A stretch of 64,000 nucleotides of DNA from Volutella citrinella (taxonomy: Eukaryota > Ascomycota > Sordariomycetes > Hypocreales > Nectriaceae): contig JAWZSP010000002.1 of assembly GCA_034401135.1 (NCBI GenBank), positions 5,332,001-5,396,000 on the forward strand, given 5' to 3'. Position 1 is the stretch's first letter; every line of letters begins with the position of its first letter. Under the pieces are notes generated by a model that was not told the DNA's origin, searched no databases, and was given only the letters and a program-made list of their open reading frames with translations. Positions 1-11,627 of the stretch are shown in pieces. The translations under genes and the position numbers were made by a program.

Positions 1-86
1 TCGGGCGATCACATCACAATCACGCTTGGTCTTATTCGTATGACTTCGACATAAACCAAATCCACCCGACCCTTATACTTGTCAAC

Positions 87-1876
87 ATGACGATCAGAAA
101 TCCCATCAGCAACCGAGAATACACCGATGTCCCCATTGTTATCATCGGGGCCGGTATCTCTGGAATGTGCATGGCGATAGATCTTATCAGGAGAAATGCG
201 ACTCAAAATTTTGTCATCCTCGAAAAGTCAGCAGGAGTTGGCGGTACCTGGAGAGATAACAAGTACCCGGGCTGTTGTTGCGATGGTTTGCAAAATCTTC
301 CCAAGCTTTCTTGTGCACAAAAACTAACCTTGGCAGTATGGTCGCACCTCTACAGTTATTCGTTCGAGCAAAACCCAAACTGGACTCGAGAGTATTCAGG
401 CCAAGAGGAGATTCTTGATTATCTTCAAGAGATTGCACGCAAGTACGACCTCTATCGATACATTCGATTCAGCACATCCGTCGAGACGGCACGATGGGAT
501 GGCGCGAGCAAGAGGTGGGACATATCCGTCAGTGTAGACGGGGGCAAAGAAGAAGAGTTCGGAAGCAAGTATACAATCAAAACCGACTTTCTAGTCTCAG
601 CCGTGGGCCAGCTCAATGTGCCAAACATGCCAGAAATCGACGGTCTGTACGATTTCAGCGGCAAGCTCATGCACAGCGCCCGGTGGGATTGGAGCTACGA
701 TCTTAAAGATAAGAAAGTAGCCGTCATAGGAGCCGGCTCAACTGGAGCACAGATAGTTCCTGAAGTTGCAAAAGTGGCAGCATCCCTCACGGTTTATCAG
801 AGGACTCCGGCTTGGATAGTCCCTCGCCACAACAAGGATATATCTGACTGGGAACGTCTGCTCTATCGGTATATGCCACCAGTTCGACTAGCTAAGCGAT
901 CCTACATGATGGATTTTCGCGAAAAGTCCTTTGGAGTTGTTGTAGCTCCCGAAGGGAATGCGGGCGAGCGGTACGAAAATGTCGGCAGAAACCATATGAA
1001 GGGGCAACTCCCTAATCGTGAGGACCTTTGGGAAAAGCTCGAGCCCACCTACAAACTTGGGTGCAAACGAGTCGTCGTGTCCGATGACTACTATCCGACA
1101 TTTCTTCGAGATAATGTCAGACTCGAGACTGGCCACATCAACCGGATGTCAACCAAAGGAATTGTTTGTGATCAAAAAGAAGAGCAGTTTGACCTGATCA
1201 TTCTCGCCACCGGGTTCAAAGCGACTCAATTCATGCATCTAATGGAGATCATCGGCCCCGGTAAACAGCCTCTCAGTCACTTCTGGAGAGACGGTGCCGA
1301 GGCATTCAACGGCGTTTGCGTTGAACATTTGCCAAACTTTGCCATGCTGTATGGCCCGAACACCAACCTTAGCCACAACAGCATCATCTTGATGATCGAA
1401 GCACAGAGTCGGTACATTACCACGCTGATAGCAGAGGTATCAAAAGCCCGTGCAGCTGGTGGACAGCTAGTACTTCAGCCAAAGGCCCAGAAGGTAGCCG
1501 AATACAACGCCAGGGTTCAGTCCTCGCTTGCAACTACCAATTACGCGGACTCTAGCTGCAATAGCTGGTACAAAATAGAAGGCAGCGGGAAAGTTACGAA
1601 TAACTGGCCAGGGACTGCCGTCCAATATCAAGAGGTAATTCTTTGCAATAATACCAATGTTGGAAGAGTAGCTAACACAATATTTAGCTGCTAAGCGAGG
1701 TTAAGTGGAGTGATTACGACGTTTCTGTTACTGGAACAAACAAGGATTCGATAAACGTTACGGGGACTACGGTGTTGGGCAAGGTGAAGGAGGGGTCGTC
1801 TGCCAGGAACGGAATGTTGACGCTAGCAGCGTTGAGTGTTTGTGGTATCTTCTCGGTATATAGATTTGTGCTATGA
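87..1876 (+). CDS. Baeyer-Villiger flavin monooxygenase with C-terminal membrane anchor
   Basis: Class B flavoprotein monooxygenase that should insert oxygen next to a ketone carbonyl, giving an ester or lactone, with FAD and NADPH. The spliced protein is 561 aa. An FAD Rossmann motif GAGISG lies at residues 21-26, the Baeyer-Villiger fingerprint F-x-G-x(3)-H-x(3)-W spans F173 to W183, and a second Rossmann motif GAGSTG starts near G198. Two introns are needed: 286-336 (51 nt, removes an insert before SHLYSYSF) and 1635-1687 (53 nt). The unspliced frame would stop early at 1694; splicing restores a tail ending in a hydrophobic segment (about the last 20 residues), suggesting a C-terminal membrane anchor. 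The ATG at 87 is the first in frame before the FAD motif. It is the first gene of the catabolic run. The family is secure; the substrate is unknown. Confidence 0.93.
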
Positions 1877-2574
1877 GATTTGCCGTGCGACGACAGCCGA
1901 CGTGGTTGGTATCCCTGGAAGTCTTTTATGCTTCTAGTCTAAGACTCGCCTCTTTTCTCCTTAGACAATTTGTACGAAAACTATATTGACTGTTCGGTTC
2001 AAGATATGAATGCGCTGTGTACACCTGGGATCAGCAGAGTAGAGTGTGTAATTGAAGGACACAGATTTTGCCTGCAATCCAAGAAAACATCATTTATGGT
2101 GACATTAGACTAGAATGATTTGATCGGGCTGAATAAGGCCTCTTGCTCGATCCGCCCTACAAATTTCCCTTTCTTGTAAGTTGTCTGGTGCTAGCGGACG
2201 TATGTTGGCGTATGTAGCTGTTTCACAGACGCAAAATGCTGTGATGGAAACGTTCACCCGAGGATGAATTTGAAAACGAGTCTAAATGCAAGAGAGAGAG
2301 TGGCAAAATGTCATGGGACTAGCATGTGCACGTAATGACAAATCTTATTAGGCCTACGTTGAATTTCCGCGTATTGTAGGCATGCGGGGAGATGTCTAAT
2401 GGAAATCCCCTTACGTAACCTAAAGTGAGATAATCATAGTTGATAATAGCTCAGTAAGCTCTTGAGAGGTATAAAACAAAGCCCATGCTCAGCTCATTCT
2501 CTCTCTCTGCACCAAGACCTCCATATCAAACATTACTTTCCCTCTCCAATATTACCTTGATTTTAACTACGACA
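1877..2574. promoter_or_regulatory. Intergenic region with EthD-gene promoter
   Basis: No gene is seen between the BVMO stop and the EthD gene. A TATA box (TATAAAA) lies at 2470-2476, about 100 bp before the chosen ATG at 2575. A perfect palindrome TTACGTAA, a typical fungal AP-1-like bZIP target, lies at 2411-2418. The TATA position argues against the in-frame upstream ATG at 2485, which would fall at or before the transcription start. Confidence 0.5.
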
Positions 2575-2910
2575 ATGGGCGCTGTTTTTATCGCTTGCTA
2601 CCCTCGCCCCGCCGATGGCAAGAGCTACCGGTTCGACCTGGAATACTACATCAATGTCCATATGCCAATGCAGTTGAAGTACCATGGCCCGTATGGACTG
2701 CGATCCTATCACGTGATTGAACCGACCGAAGATGCACCATATGTTATACAAACAGTCGAGTTTTGGGACAGCCTTGACAGCATGGAAAAAGCAATCGCAG
2801 AAGCCAGCGCAGAGCTTTATGAGGATATCCCCAAATACACGGACATCCCCAATCCATTCCCAATCAGAGCTGAGCTCAAGGCCTCGTACCCTGAGCAGAA
2901 GAAGGATTGA
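2575..2910 (+). CDS. EthD-domain small protein
   Basis: A 111-aa single-domain protein of the dimeric alpha/beta-barrel EthD family. The Y-Y-x-x-x-H-M-P-M signature is visible near residues 27-35, and the length matches the family (about 100-130 aa). EthD proteins occur in degradative operons and in fungal polyketide clusters, where some act as decarboxylases or monooxygenase partners; which applies here cannot be told. It has no intron. The ATG at 2575 is preferred over the in-frame ATG at 2485 because of the TATA box at 2470-2476 and because the extra 30 residues look unrelated to the domain. It lies 0.7 kb downstream of the BVMO on the same strand. Confidence 0.82.
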   Translation: MGAVFIACYPRPADGKSYRFDLEYYINVHMPMQLKYHGPYGLRSYHVIEPTEDAPYVIQTVEFWDSLDSMEKAIAEASAELYEDIPKYTDIPNPFPIRAELKASYPEQKKD

Positions 2911-3169
2911 GAACGGCTTCTGCTGGAATACTAATAATGACTCGGAAATGATGGTAGTTCAACCCTGTACATGACATATGTTCAATGTTGGCTAACGATT
3001 ACTCGCAGAAAGGCTATTTCGATCCGGCGAGGCCTTCTGATAGTCAAATGACTTTGGTTGAATTATGAGTCACTCGAATCATTGTTACAGTTCAGAAAGT
3101 ATTCAAAGAAATGCCACTCATATTCTTATTCTGGAACGTGTTCTAAACGGATGTGACGTGATCCCATCC

Positions 3170-3679
3170 CTATTCTCCGCCAGGCGCGTTGTGAGGCAGC
3201 CTTTTCCAGGTGACCCTTACTAATCTCTCCTGCCCGAGGATGTTCATCGTATCCACCGCCAATAATTCCAAACACTTGTTGTCATCGGCCTCTTCAAAAA
3301 GCCTTACAGCCCTCCTCTGCTGCCTCCCCACCATACCCGGCAGGTTTGTCTGCTCTACATGATGGACGACCTGAATGCTTCCATCGCTTTCCTCATAATT
3401 TAATTCGAAACGACCCGTATATGCCATGTAGGTGCTGTCTGTCGTTGTCGCGCTTGGGTCCGAAGCGTTTGCTGGTGGGGTTTTGGTGGGGTCCGGCTTT
3501 GGGCTTAGAATTTGGAGGGACATGTACCCGTCCGGTGTGTATAAGAGAATGGCGGAAGGATTGATGCCCATGGGATACACCTTGTCTCGTACATCTTCAG
3601 GAAGGAAGGCGCAGTGGTCTGTGAGCTCCCACGCGCCGACTATTCGGGAGCGGATGGCGCCTGTAAGGCCGGATTGCAT
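3170..3679 (-). CDS. Lipocalin-like domain protein
   Basis: A 169-aa intronless protein matching the fungal/bacterial lipocalin-like family (Lipocalin_5 type). The opening IVGAWEL and the block LLYTPDGYMS are diagnostic, with the usual beta-rich remainder. Members are small barrel proteins found beside oxidoreductases in catabolic and secondary-metabolite loci; ligand binding or isomerase activity is possible but unproven. The open frame extends upstream to 3901, but that part is low-complexity and basic, so the ATG at 3679 just before the domain is chosen. It is divergent from the SDR gene, sharing the 3680-4258 promoter region. Confidence 0.75.
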   Translation of the reverse strand: MQSGLTGAIRSRIVGAWELTDHCAFLPEDVRDKVYPMGINPSAILLYTPDGYMSLQILSPKPDPTKTPPANASDPSATTTDSTYMAYTGRFELNYEESDGSIQVVHHVEQTNLPGMVGRQQRRAVRLFEEADDNKCLELLAVDTMNILGQERLVRVTWKRLPHNAPGGE

Positions 3680-4258
3680 CGTTGGATTTGTGTTATGTTT
3701 CGGGCGAATTGTGAGGAAGAAAACAGGATACAAATGGTTGCGAGCAATCTGCAGCAGGTAGTTAATGATAAAATTTATTACGCCTTCCTCAAGTAGGCAA
3801 GATGGTTTCCCCGCTTGGCGTAGTCGCTTCTGGACCTGAACATCCATCCGCAAGTAACCCTTCCGACCTCCTCGCCGCGTCCTTTCAGTCAGTTTCGACA
3901 CCGGCCGTGCCCTTCAACGCCAGCCGTGATTAAGCACATTCGTCAGATTTATGGGACTAATTCTGGTAATCCAGGTTGAGCAAAAAGATTTGACGTAAAA
4001 ATGAATTACTCCGCCGAGGTGAAGCGGGGTTCAGCCATTATCGGTGACTAACGAATTGTTGGTCAACGGCCCACTGCACCACCCTGGGCATTTGTGGATC
4101 CCATCGGAGAGGGTGAGAGGCAGGCTTAACACCTGGCTTTGGAACTGTCTCGGTCTGTGTGAAAGGGATTGTGTGCATTTCTGTTGCTTCTTTGTTCGAT
4201 CTCCATTCTGGCTCTTGAGGCAGAAACGATCTCTCTTTGTATCTAACATCGCCGAATC
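3680..4258. promoter_or_regulatory. Divergent promoter region, lipocalin-like / SDR
   Basis: A 579-bp stretch between two divergent start codons with no recognisable gene. It should hold both promoters. The stretch 3680-3901 is also an upstream extension of the lipocalin-like frame on the minus strand, which I read as leader. Confidence 0.4.
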
Positions 4259-5343
4259 ATGTGTAGCATTGCATCCGTTGCCCTCATCACGGGTGGAGGT
4301 AAGCCAGCCCGCTGCCCATGCCAAGAGATTGGTCAAGCTTATACGTCGACTGCATAGCATCTGGCATAGGTCTTGCTGTTGCAGAGCGCCTTCTGGAGCT
4401 CGATTGGAATGTCGCAATTGTCGATCTTCAAGCAGCTAAAGGCATTTATGCATCACAGCTGACTGATGGCCGTATCCTCCTCCTGAAAGCCGACGCCTGC
4501 TCATACAAGGAGCAAGCCGATGCCTTTTCTCAAGTCTACAAGAAATGGGGGAGAATAGATTTCGGTCAGTAAAGACACAAGTGATGGTCCTCGACAGTCC
4601 ACTCACCCACAGTATTAGTATTTGCCAACGCGGTAAGGAGTTATCGTCGTCTGCGGCTGCAGTGGATGGCTAGCTGATGTAATGCTAACCAAAGGGAATT
4701 ATGGAACGCGCCGATTTCTGTGCCCCAGCAACAGAGACGGCGAATGGTGTCCCGCCGAGACCTGACACCACAGTGATTGATGTTGATTTCCACGGCGTTG
4801 TCTGGTCTTCCTATCTCGCTCTGCACTATTTCAGAAAGAATGCTTCAAAGGGAGGAAGTTTGGTAATGACATCTAGCACCGCTGGTATCTATGCTATTTC
4901 GGAAGTGCCACTCTATGCTGCTGCCAAACATGGTGTAAGTGGAGGCTTAACTACCCAAGCGCATGAACTCGGCTAAACACCTCCTCCAGGTACTGGGGCT
5001 CGCACGATCGCTAGGAAAACGTATGAAGGAGACTGGCGAGCCCATCACGGTCAATGCCATCATCCCAGGAACAGTGCCCACCGCGATTTTGCCCCAAAGC
5101 GTTATTGACGCCATCCCAAATCAATTCTTGACACCAGCTTCACTCATCGTGAAAGCGATAGAGAACATCTTGAACGATCCTTTAATTAACGGTCAGGCAA
5201 TCGAATGCAGTGGGAATGAGATTGTAAACAGGCCGCCGCATCCTTTCGTTAATGAGGCATGTAAATATACTGCAGGAGGTGGTTACCGCGAGAAGGCTGG
5301 GCAGGACGCTGTGCTCAAATTTGGCATAGAGGGACAAAAATGA
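4259..5343 (+). CDS. Short-chain dehydrogenase/reductase
   Basis: Classical SDR, 286 aa after removing four introns (4299-4357, 4565-4612, 4633-4694, 4935-4989). The cofactor motif TGGASGIG is created exactly across the first splice junction. NAG is rebuilt across the third, and the catalytic set is Ser150, Tyr163 and Lys167 (YAAAK). It resembles the 15-hydroxyprostaglandin dehydrogenase-like branch, NAD(P)-dependent alcohol/ketone oxidoreductases. In this neighbourhood it could oxidise an alcohol to the ketone used by the BVMO; that is inference. It is followed on the same strand, 624 bp on, by the lactonase gene. Confidence 0.9.
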
Positions 5344-5967
5344 AAAATTTCCTAGAACAGGGAAAAGTGCTGTAATTCTTATAGCAGTCTCTCTAATTGG
5401 AGTGTCGCCAAATTCTACATTCCGGGCCCTGTGGGCCGACACAGGATAAGAGATTTCGCATTTGAATTCATATCCAACACACTGGCGCTATCCTGTCCAG
5501 CCCCAGGCTAAGAATCCCCACTTGCCAAATCAGAATAATCAGAGTCACTGTAATGTATGAATCAAACCGGACGTTTCATTCAGACGCTTTGTTTACTACA
5601 TCTGGAGAACGGGCTAGGGAGGTGCAAAGGGCTTGTGAGTATTTGCTACGCACGGCAGCAGCGCGTATTGTGATGTATCGTATGCATAGCACGGGTCATT
5701 GGCCACGGAACCGAGCATAGTTTGGACCGGAACCGGTTGGAAATCCTGCCGATGCAATTGACGGGGGGGCCACCTAGCACTTTCAATTACTAAGGGCTTA
5801 TCGCGTAACAACTCCATGAGAAGGGAGGGGTGGGATAAAACCGATGGTAGAGAAACAAAAACAACGGCCGGTTTCCAAAGCCTAACCATTCAGAAACAGA
5901 GAGCTTTCGAAAGCAGGAATACTTGTTCGTGCAGCTGTACTAAGCTTTCACATCTTTAACGTTGACG
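5344..5967. other. Intergenic, no gene seen
   Basis: About 620 bp between the SDR and the lactonase. Open frames here are short and without family features. It presumably holds the SDR terminator and the lactonase promoter. Confidence 0.4.
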
Positions 5968-7601
5968 ATGACCCTGGCCAGGACTCCTATCGCGCTCTCA
6001 ATGGGCCTTTTGCTTCTTCTTCTCTCCATACTCTTAGCGAAAAATCCCGTCTTTTTTCTGAAACTTTTCCTTGGTAAAAAGGACTACCCATTGAAGACAC
6101 AATGGGCTAGCCACAAGCCATTCAATAACAATCGGTGCTGGATAAACACAGGTATTCAAGACTGGGTCCACGACATGGCAACGATATAAGCTTATTCCAG
6201 GAACAGCCGGCCAGGCCTGCGAAGACGTTAAGATCCATGGTCCGTCGAGCACGGCCTTCCTAGGTATGTTCAGTGTATGATATCCATCAAAGCACAATTA
6301 ATAAACCTCTGCTAGCCTGCGGATATCCTCTGGATCGACTGCAGTTCTATCCCTCTGCGGGACGTCATAATTTCTCAGTTGAGCACAAGCACTTGGAATA
6401 CTTCATCAAGTATGAAATCGAGGTGAGAGGAATAGTCGCGTTGTTACTGGGTGCAAGAAAGTAACTTAGCTTTCTAGACGAACACAACCACCCGCCTGGA
6501 AATTGAAGGCTGGAGTGGGGACGACGATCTCGTTCTGCATGGCTTAGACATCTGGCAGCCGGCAGGCGACACATCCCAGGTAAGCCACTCGTGAAGGACC
6601 GAGCTATGCGCCAAGCAAATTTGCTGACTCGGTGGGCTGGAAGATTTATATTTATGTGGTAAATCATGGTCGAACTGGAGAGAGTATCCTACTTTTCTCC
6701 CATCTTTTGGGCACGAGTTCGATACGATTGATCAGAAAGTTTTCTCATCCACTCATCAAAACCCCAAACGAGGTGGCTGCTGCCGGAGAGAGGTAATTGC
6801 AGTCTTGATTAGCCCCATCCTGTCCTACTGGGAGATGAGCTACAACAGAACTGATCTTTTCCAAAGGTCCTTTTTCGTCTCCAATGACCATTACTACTAT
6901 GGAGGTAAATTGCGTGATCTAGAGGATACCTACGGGCCGTTTAATTGGGCCTCCAATGTGGTATACTGTGAAGAGAAAAAGAGTGGCACTGATTGCAGGG
7001 TGGTGAGCCCTAAGAAATCGCATCCTTGGGCCAATGGCCTGGCTCTTATTGATGAAGGGAGATCTTTACTAGTCAACGATATTGTGGATGGTACGACAAC
7101 GATATATAACGTTGACCCGGTGACCAAGAAACTGAAACACCGCGACACAATTGTGAGTTAATCATCCTTAACGTAGAAGACTTCTATCTCAGAGCGCTAA
7201 CCATATAAAAACGCCAGTTCATAGGGGCCACACCAGACAACATCTCGGAAGAGCCCGGTACCGGGAACCTTATTACTGCAGGTAGGTTTCCGTCTCAAAT
7301 TCTTCTTTCCACATGCAATTTTCCGTCCGTCCTCGCTAACATGGAAATCCGAGCAGTGGTCCCAAATCTGGCAAACACAGGTGCTCGAATGTTCGGGAAT
7401 GACCCAGTAAACTATGAAGCACTTGTTGAGGCAGCGGTGATTCGGCTGGTAAAGTCGAAGAATTATGAGCCCGAATTGCTGTATTGGGACGATGGCTCAT
7501 TGGTCAGTATCATGACGGGCGCCGCGTACGATCCGCGTCACAACAAACTTGTTGCAAGCGGGATTTGGGAGCGCCATTTCATTGTCTGCGATGTAAACTA
7601 G
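5968..7601 (+). CDS. Paraoxonase/arylesterase-like lactonase, membrane-anchored
   Basis: Spliced protein of 399 aa in eight exons; introns 6152-6200, 6264-6315, 6423-6477, 6580-6643, 6793-6866, 7153-7217 and 7282-7356. It matches the six-bladed propeller of the paraoxonase family. An N-terminal hydrophobic anchor (about residues 8-25) is followed by CEDVKIHG, the calcium/active-site region HGLDIWQ, SNDHYYYG (like the paraoxonase NDHYF motif) and PDNISEEPGTGNL. Paraoxonases are calcium-dependent lactonases. Next to a BVMO the obvious role is hydrolysis of the lactone product (inference). Lysines cluster just after the anchor, so by the positive-inside rule the catalytic domain might face the cytosol, unlike mammalian PON1. 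An ATG two codons upstream (5962) is an alternative start. Confidence 0.88.
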
Positions 7602-8261
7602 AGAGGGACTTGGAAGATTTGATACCGCAGCGATGGGGTAGGAGGAAACAACCTAGCGAGTAAAGGTTCCTTCTTCTTGGCCTGAACATGCCACAAGAAA
7701 GTTGGTCCATTCACAGAGCCAATATCATTGTCGCTTGGTTCGACATGGTATAATATAGCAAGGTCTTTCAATGATGGGAAAATACAAAGGCATTGCTCTG
7801 GCTGAGTTTTCCGACTTTTCATCATAAAATAAGTCACGTCACAAATGCTCAGCATTTTGTCAGGAGGCATATATTCTGTCTGCGAAACTAAGCCGGCTAC
7901 ATGAACTCTTCAATACTTGTCTGAAATTCTCCTTCGGCCTCCAGGTTGATAGCGATATTACGTCCTCTGCCCGTCTCCACATCAGGCGGTACACCACACA
8001 CCATGACTACAACTAACAATACTTGGCCAGAATCCAACGTACAGCCCCCGATGCAACACTTTGTTTGGTAGCAAAGACTCCCGATTCCTATCGTGGTATA
8101 CACCCACATCTTGTCGTGGGAGGACTTGGAGCATCTCATAAAGCACACGCTAACATTAACCAGGTATTTCCAAACAATTACACAAGGCGTTTCATCTAGT
8201 CACGCCCCCACGAGAAGGACGGGGCGCAACCAGGAAAGAAATCAAAGAGTACATCCAGACA
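7602..8261. other. Convergent intergenic region
   Basis: About 660 bp between the stop codons of the lactonase (+) and the bZIP gene (-). No coding or RNA feature is recognised. Confidence 0.4.
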
Positions 8262-10255
8262 TTAAAAGCTCATGCGTAACAAGGCTGACTGGAAGTAGGT
8301 GATACCTTTGTCAAGTGTTTGGAGACTCGGTGTATTGGGAAAGGCGGGCCTCATGTAGTAGCCTATGCCTGATGCCGTGTGCTGATCGTAGTCATCCCAT
8401 TTGAGATTTGGATACTTGTCAAAAAATGCGGGGTTGATGCGCCAATTCTTGTGGGCATTGTAGAGCTCAAGGTGATAATACAGCTTTCGTGCGAGCTGGG
8501 GGGAGGACAAGAGCCGCCCAAGACTAACAGGAGTCCAGTGACCCTGTCGCTGTGGTGAACCGCTCGCAGACTTGTTGAAATCCGGAAGTGGCATTCTATA
8601 GACGCGTAACAAGCCTAGGCTGTCCACTTCGGAGAGTTCGGGGGAATCTTCGCCGAGATCAGCCATCAGAAAGTCGTCTCTTCGCGGTTGGCTTCGATTC
8701 TCCATGGCCTCGAAGATGTTCCAAACTCCAAAGTACCCGTGCCCCGGTTCGGCTTCAGTTATGATGGTAGACACGTCCTCTACCTCAACAACAGCGTTGG
8801 CCATTAAATCAAACCACACCTCGTCGAACGAGGATCCTGACGTATAATTGGTAAGGATGCGGTCTCGCAGCTCTGCTATGCTGATCCACCCAAGCATGGC
8901 GGGGTGGGAAACCGTAAGCTGCAGCTCTGTCGGCTTCAGATAAGATGGAAGTGGCTCAGTAGAACGCTGAGATGGATTGATTCGGGAAGCGAGAACCCCC
9001 TCGGCCATGGCATAACAGAAGGACCCGAACCACATGGCAGTGGGCCCTGGCCAGAAATTACGTATGAAAAAGAGCATGAGTCCCAAGCAAGCTTTGTTAA
9101 CACTAAGGAGAGAAAGCAACTGTTAGCATGGTCTATTGGTTCGAGCAGGAATGCTGGGTGAGGTGGAAGAGCCATTGCTATTTGGGGGGTTCAATTGGGG
9201 AGACTTACAATGCTTCATGCGGCTTTCCTATGAACTTGTATAGGACAGACTGAATTGAGAATTCCATGAGATCTATGCAGCCAGACAAGGAGTCAGGTGT
9301 TAGTACTGGTGGAGGTGATGGCTGCATGATTGACAATATGCTCGGCTGATGCTGGCGGTGCCGGGAAGATAGGCTCATGTCCAACTCAGAAAGGTCACCC
9401 TGAGTTTCATTGACCGAACCGGAATGTCGGCGGATCAAGTTGGTAGACGCTTGTGAGGGTTCTGGGGGAGATAGTTGTGGCAAATTGGCCGCGTCCGAAA
9501 TGAGTTTCTCTAAATCTTCGATGGGAAGACCAGGGATAATATGGTCGGCTGATGGAGCGATGGTCAAGTTAGCGGCCATCTTTTCCTCCGTCGAGTCCAT
9601 ACATGTAGGCGAATTGAACAGCTAGACTGGGATGGCAGTAAACTTACAAGAATCCGGAGCTCCAACGTGGAAGCAAATGTCGGTTTGGAATGAGCTGGGG
9701 CCGCAATCAATCTCAAAGGGGTCCCCCATGGCCCCAGATGCATTGGCGTCTACAATGGAAGCAAACTGGGTCGCGTCTGGAAAGAAATCTGGTGAATTGG
9801 AGTCTTGCGCAGTGCCGGGTTCCGATGACTCCAGAGTTAATGCTGGGCAAGTTGCACTATCCACGGATTTAGCGGAGGTGGAGGAGGGTTTGCGAGACTG
9901 GGGGCGACTGTACGCTGAATCACCACCATTCTGGTTCTCGGGATCTTGGTGCGGGACCGGCGAGCCTGGTTCGGCGGTGCAACCAGCCAAGCTGTCGTTG
10001 AGCTCCTTGAGCAGAAGGCCTATCCGTGAGGCCTGGTGCTTCGTTTGCATGACAAGGCCCCTCAAGGCTCTGTTTTCGGATACCAGAAGCGCATTGCGCT
10101 CGTCCTGTCCCATGGACAGATACAAGACTTGCTCTTCCAGCTCCTGCATGCGCTGCGTCCGCCGCTCACGGAATGACCTCTGCGATTCGCGATTGCGAGC
10201 GCGCCTGAGAATCCAAAGTCAGGTCTATCGGCATCGACGAGAGTTGGGCAGACAT
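8262..10255 (-). CDS. bZIP transcription factor, long C-terminal regulatory domain
   Basis: Spliced model of 584 aa; introns 10205-10238, 9549-9647 and 9103-9208. The basic region starts at residue 7 with the canonical N10-x7-R18 spacing (ARNRESQRSFRERR), followed by a leucine-zipper-like heptad stretch. The C-terminal half resembles the conserved domain found after bZIP regions in many fungal regulators (DUF3425 type). The first exon is weakly supported: it encodes only five residues plus two bases and needs a 34-nt intron. A longer alternative first exon starting at 10331 does not join in frame with any GT donor I can find. It is the likely local regulator of the enzyme run and is divergent from the aldehyde dehydrogenase. 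Confidence 0.8.
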
Positions 10256-11627
10256 GCCTCTGTTCCGCCGAGCTGGATCCGCCGCCGTAGCGCCCAGCTC
10301 TTTGACGTTTCTGTGTTGTCTTGGACTGCATGATGATGGGTGCTTGTTCTGTGCTTATTCGGGGGGGACTCTGTTGAAGAAATGGATGATCACAACTGGC
10401 GGGCTCTGGAACCGGGGGAAGCGGGGGTGGATAGAAGAGCCGAGAAACCCGGAGGCCCCCTTTCGCTAGCTCTTACCCCGCAATTTGGGCCGCGCATTAG
10501 CGTCTTCTCGCTCGAAGGGGGCTCCCCCAAAGTCTCACCAGCCGAAGTGGACTGCTTCTCACAGCAAAACAGCAAGAAAGGTCAGTCCTCATCGCACAAG
10601 GCGGCTTTGCCCTAGCACCGGGTGCACAGGCCACATGGAAGGGGAGTGGGATTCGATCTACTGACACACAGGCCTCTTCCCAACCTCACCAACCTGATTG
10701 ACAGGCATCTATCTGGCACGAGGGCGGATCGGTGGTACCGGTCCCTAATCCTGCAGCATGCAGAAATGAAGAGAACGAGAAGGAGCACTGCTTAGTTTGG
10801 CACAAGTTTCATGCGATAACTGATCTGTGCCAACAAAGGTGCAAGTGCCCGGCGGGCTCTCAAGCAGACCCTACCCACGGAACCAGGAAATGCAACAACC
10901 TTGCACGGAAGCTGTCCAAGGGGTCCGGAAGGCCCAGTGTCTTACGGCTACGCTTAGCAAAACATGCCCCGCGGATTCGTAGTGTCCCACCTGGAACTAG
11001 GGACTGCGCATTTGGCTTTCCCCGCCCCTCGGGGGATTCCTGTACGGAATTGCATTGTTGTATCCGCAATTCCGCATTACCACAGGAAGTCCAGTAGTCT
11101 CTTCAGTAGGTACGCCCTCTTCAAAGGCAGTCACGACACGTCATTTGGGGGGGGGGGGGGGGGGGCGGTTGTTGTCTTTTCGGGTGGTCCAAGCTTTTCG
11201 GTTGCCACGTAGTCAGTCACTCTTACACATAAACAATGACAAATCGCCGGTAGACATCCGGCAGCCCCGGTCTTTATTAGTCATAATCCCTCACTCAACA
11301 AGACCAACCCTCTGGCTCGGGCACGTCCTCATCTGATAGGTCACTGCTTCCGAAAGCCAGGAGCAGGAGACAACAACATGCCCTTTGTCACCGGCACACC
11401 AGTCGTAATCTTCTCTTTTTAGGAGTATGTGTCGTAGTTGATGTGGAGATGTTGTGGTCATTCAGGGAACCGAAAGAAGCATATTAGTACCGGCAGCTCA
11501 GACGACGGCGAAGGCCTACAGACAGCTGTTCTTTACTGCACTCACTTCACAACTTCCAACCTCCCTTGCAGATTTGCCAATTCTTTCCCTTCTTCGCTGG
11601 TTCCGTTTCCACCAACAAGAGAACAGC
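10256..11627. promoter_or_regulatory. Divergent promoter region bZIP / aldehyde dehydrogenase
   Basis: A 1.37-kb stretch without a recognisable gene; several open frames on both strands lack domain features. It contains a run of 19 G at 11147-11165. The length is typical for a regulated divergent promoter. Confidence 0.45.
11147..11165. repeat. Homopolymer G19
   Basis: Nineteen consecutive G on the plus strand, about 460 bp upstream of the aldehyde dehydrogenase start. The exact length is prone to sequencing error. Confidence 0.9.

Noticed and set aside
87..1694. Unspliced 535-aa BVMO reading
   Set aside because: It contains a 17-residue insert that breaks a conserved block and ends early; both interruptions are removed by introns with good signals.
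2485..2574. Upstream start for the EthD protein
   Set aside because: The TATA box at 2470-2476 lies only 9 bp before this ATG and the 30 extra residues do not match the family; the ATG at 2575 fits better.
9632..10333. 233-aa plus-strand open frame
   Set aside because: It is antisense to the bZIP exon that carries the canonical basic region; composition is that of a shadow frame and no domain is seen.
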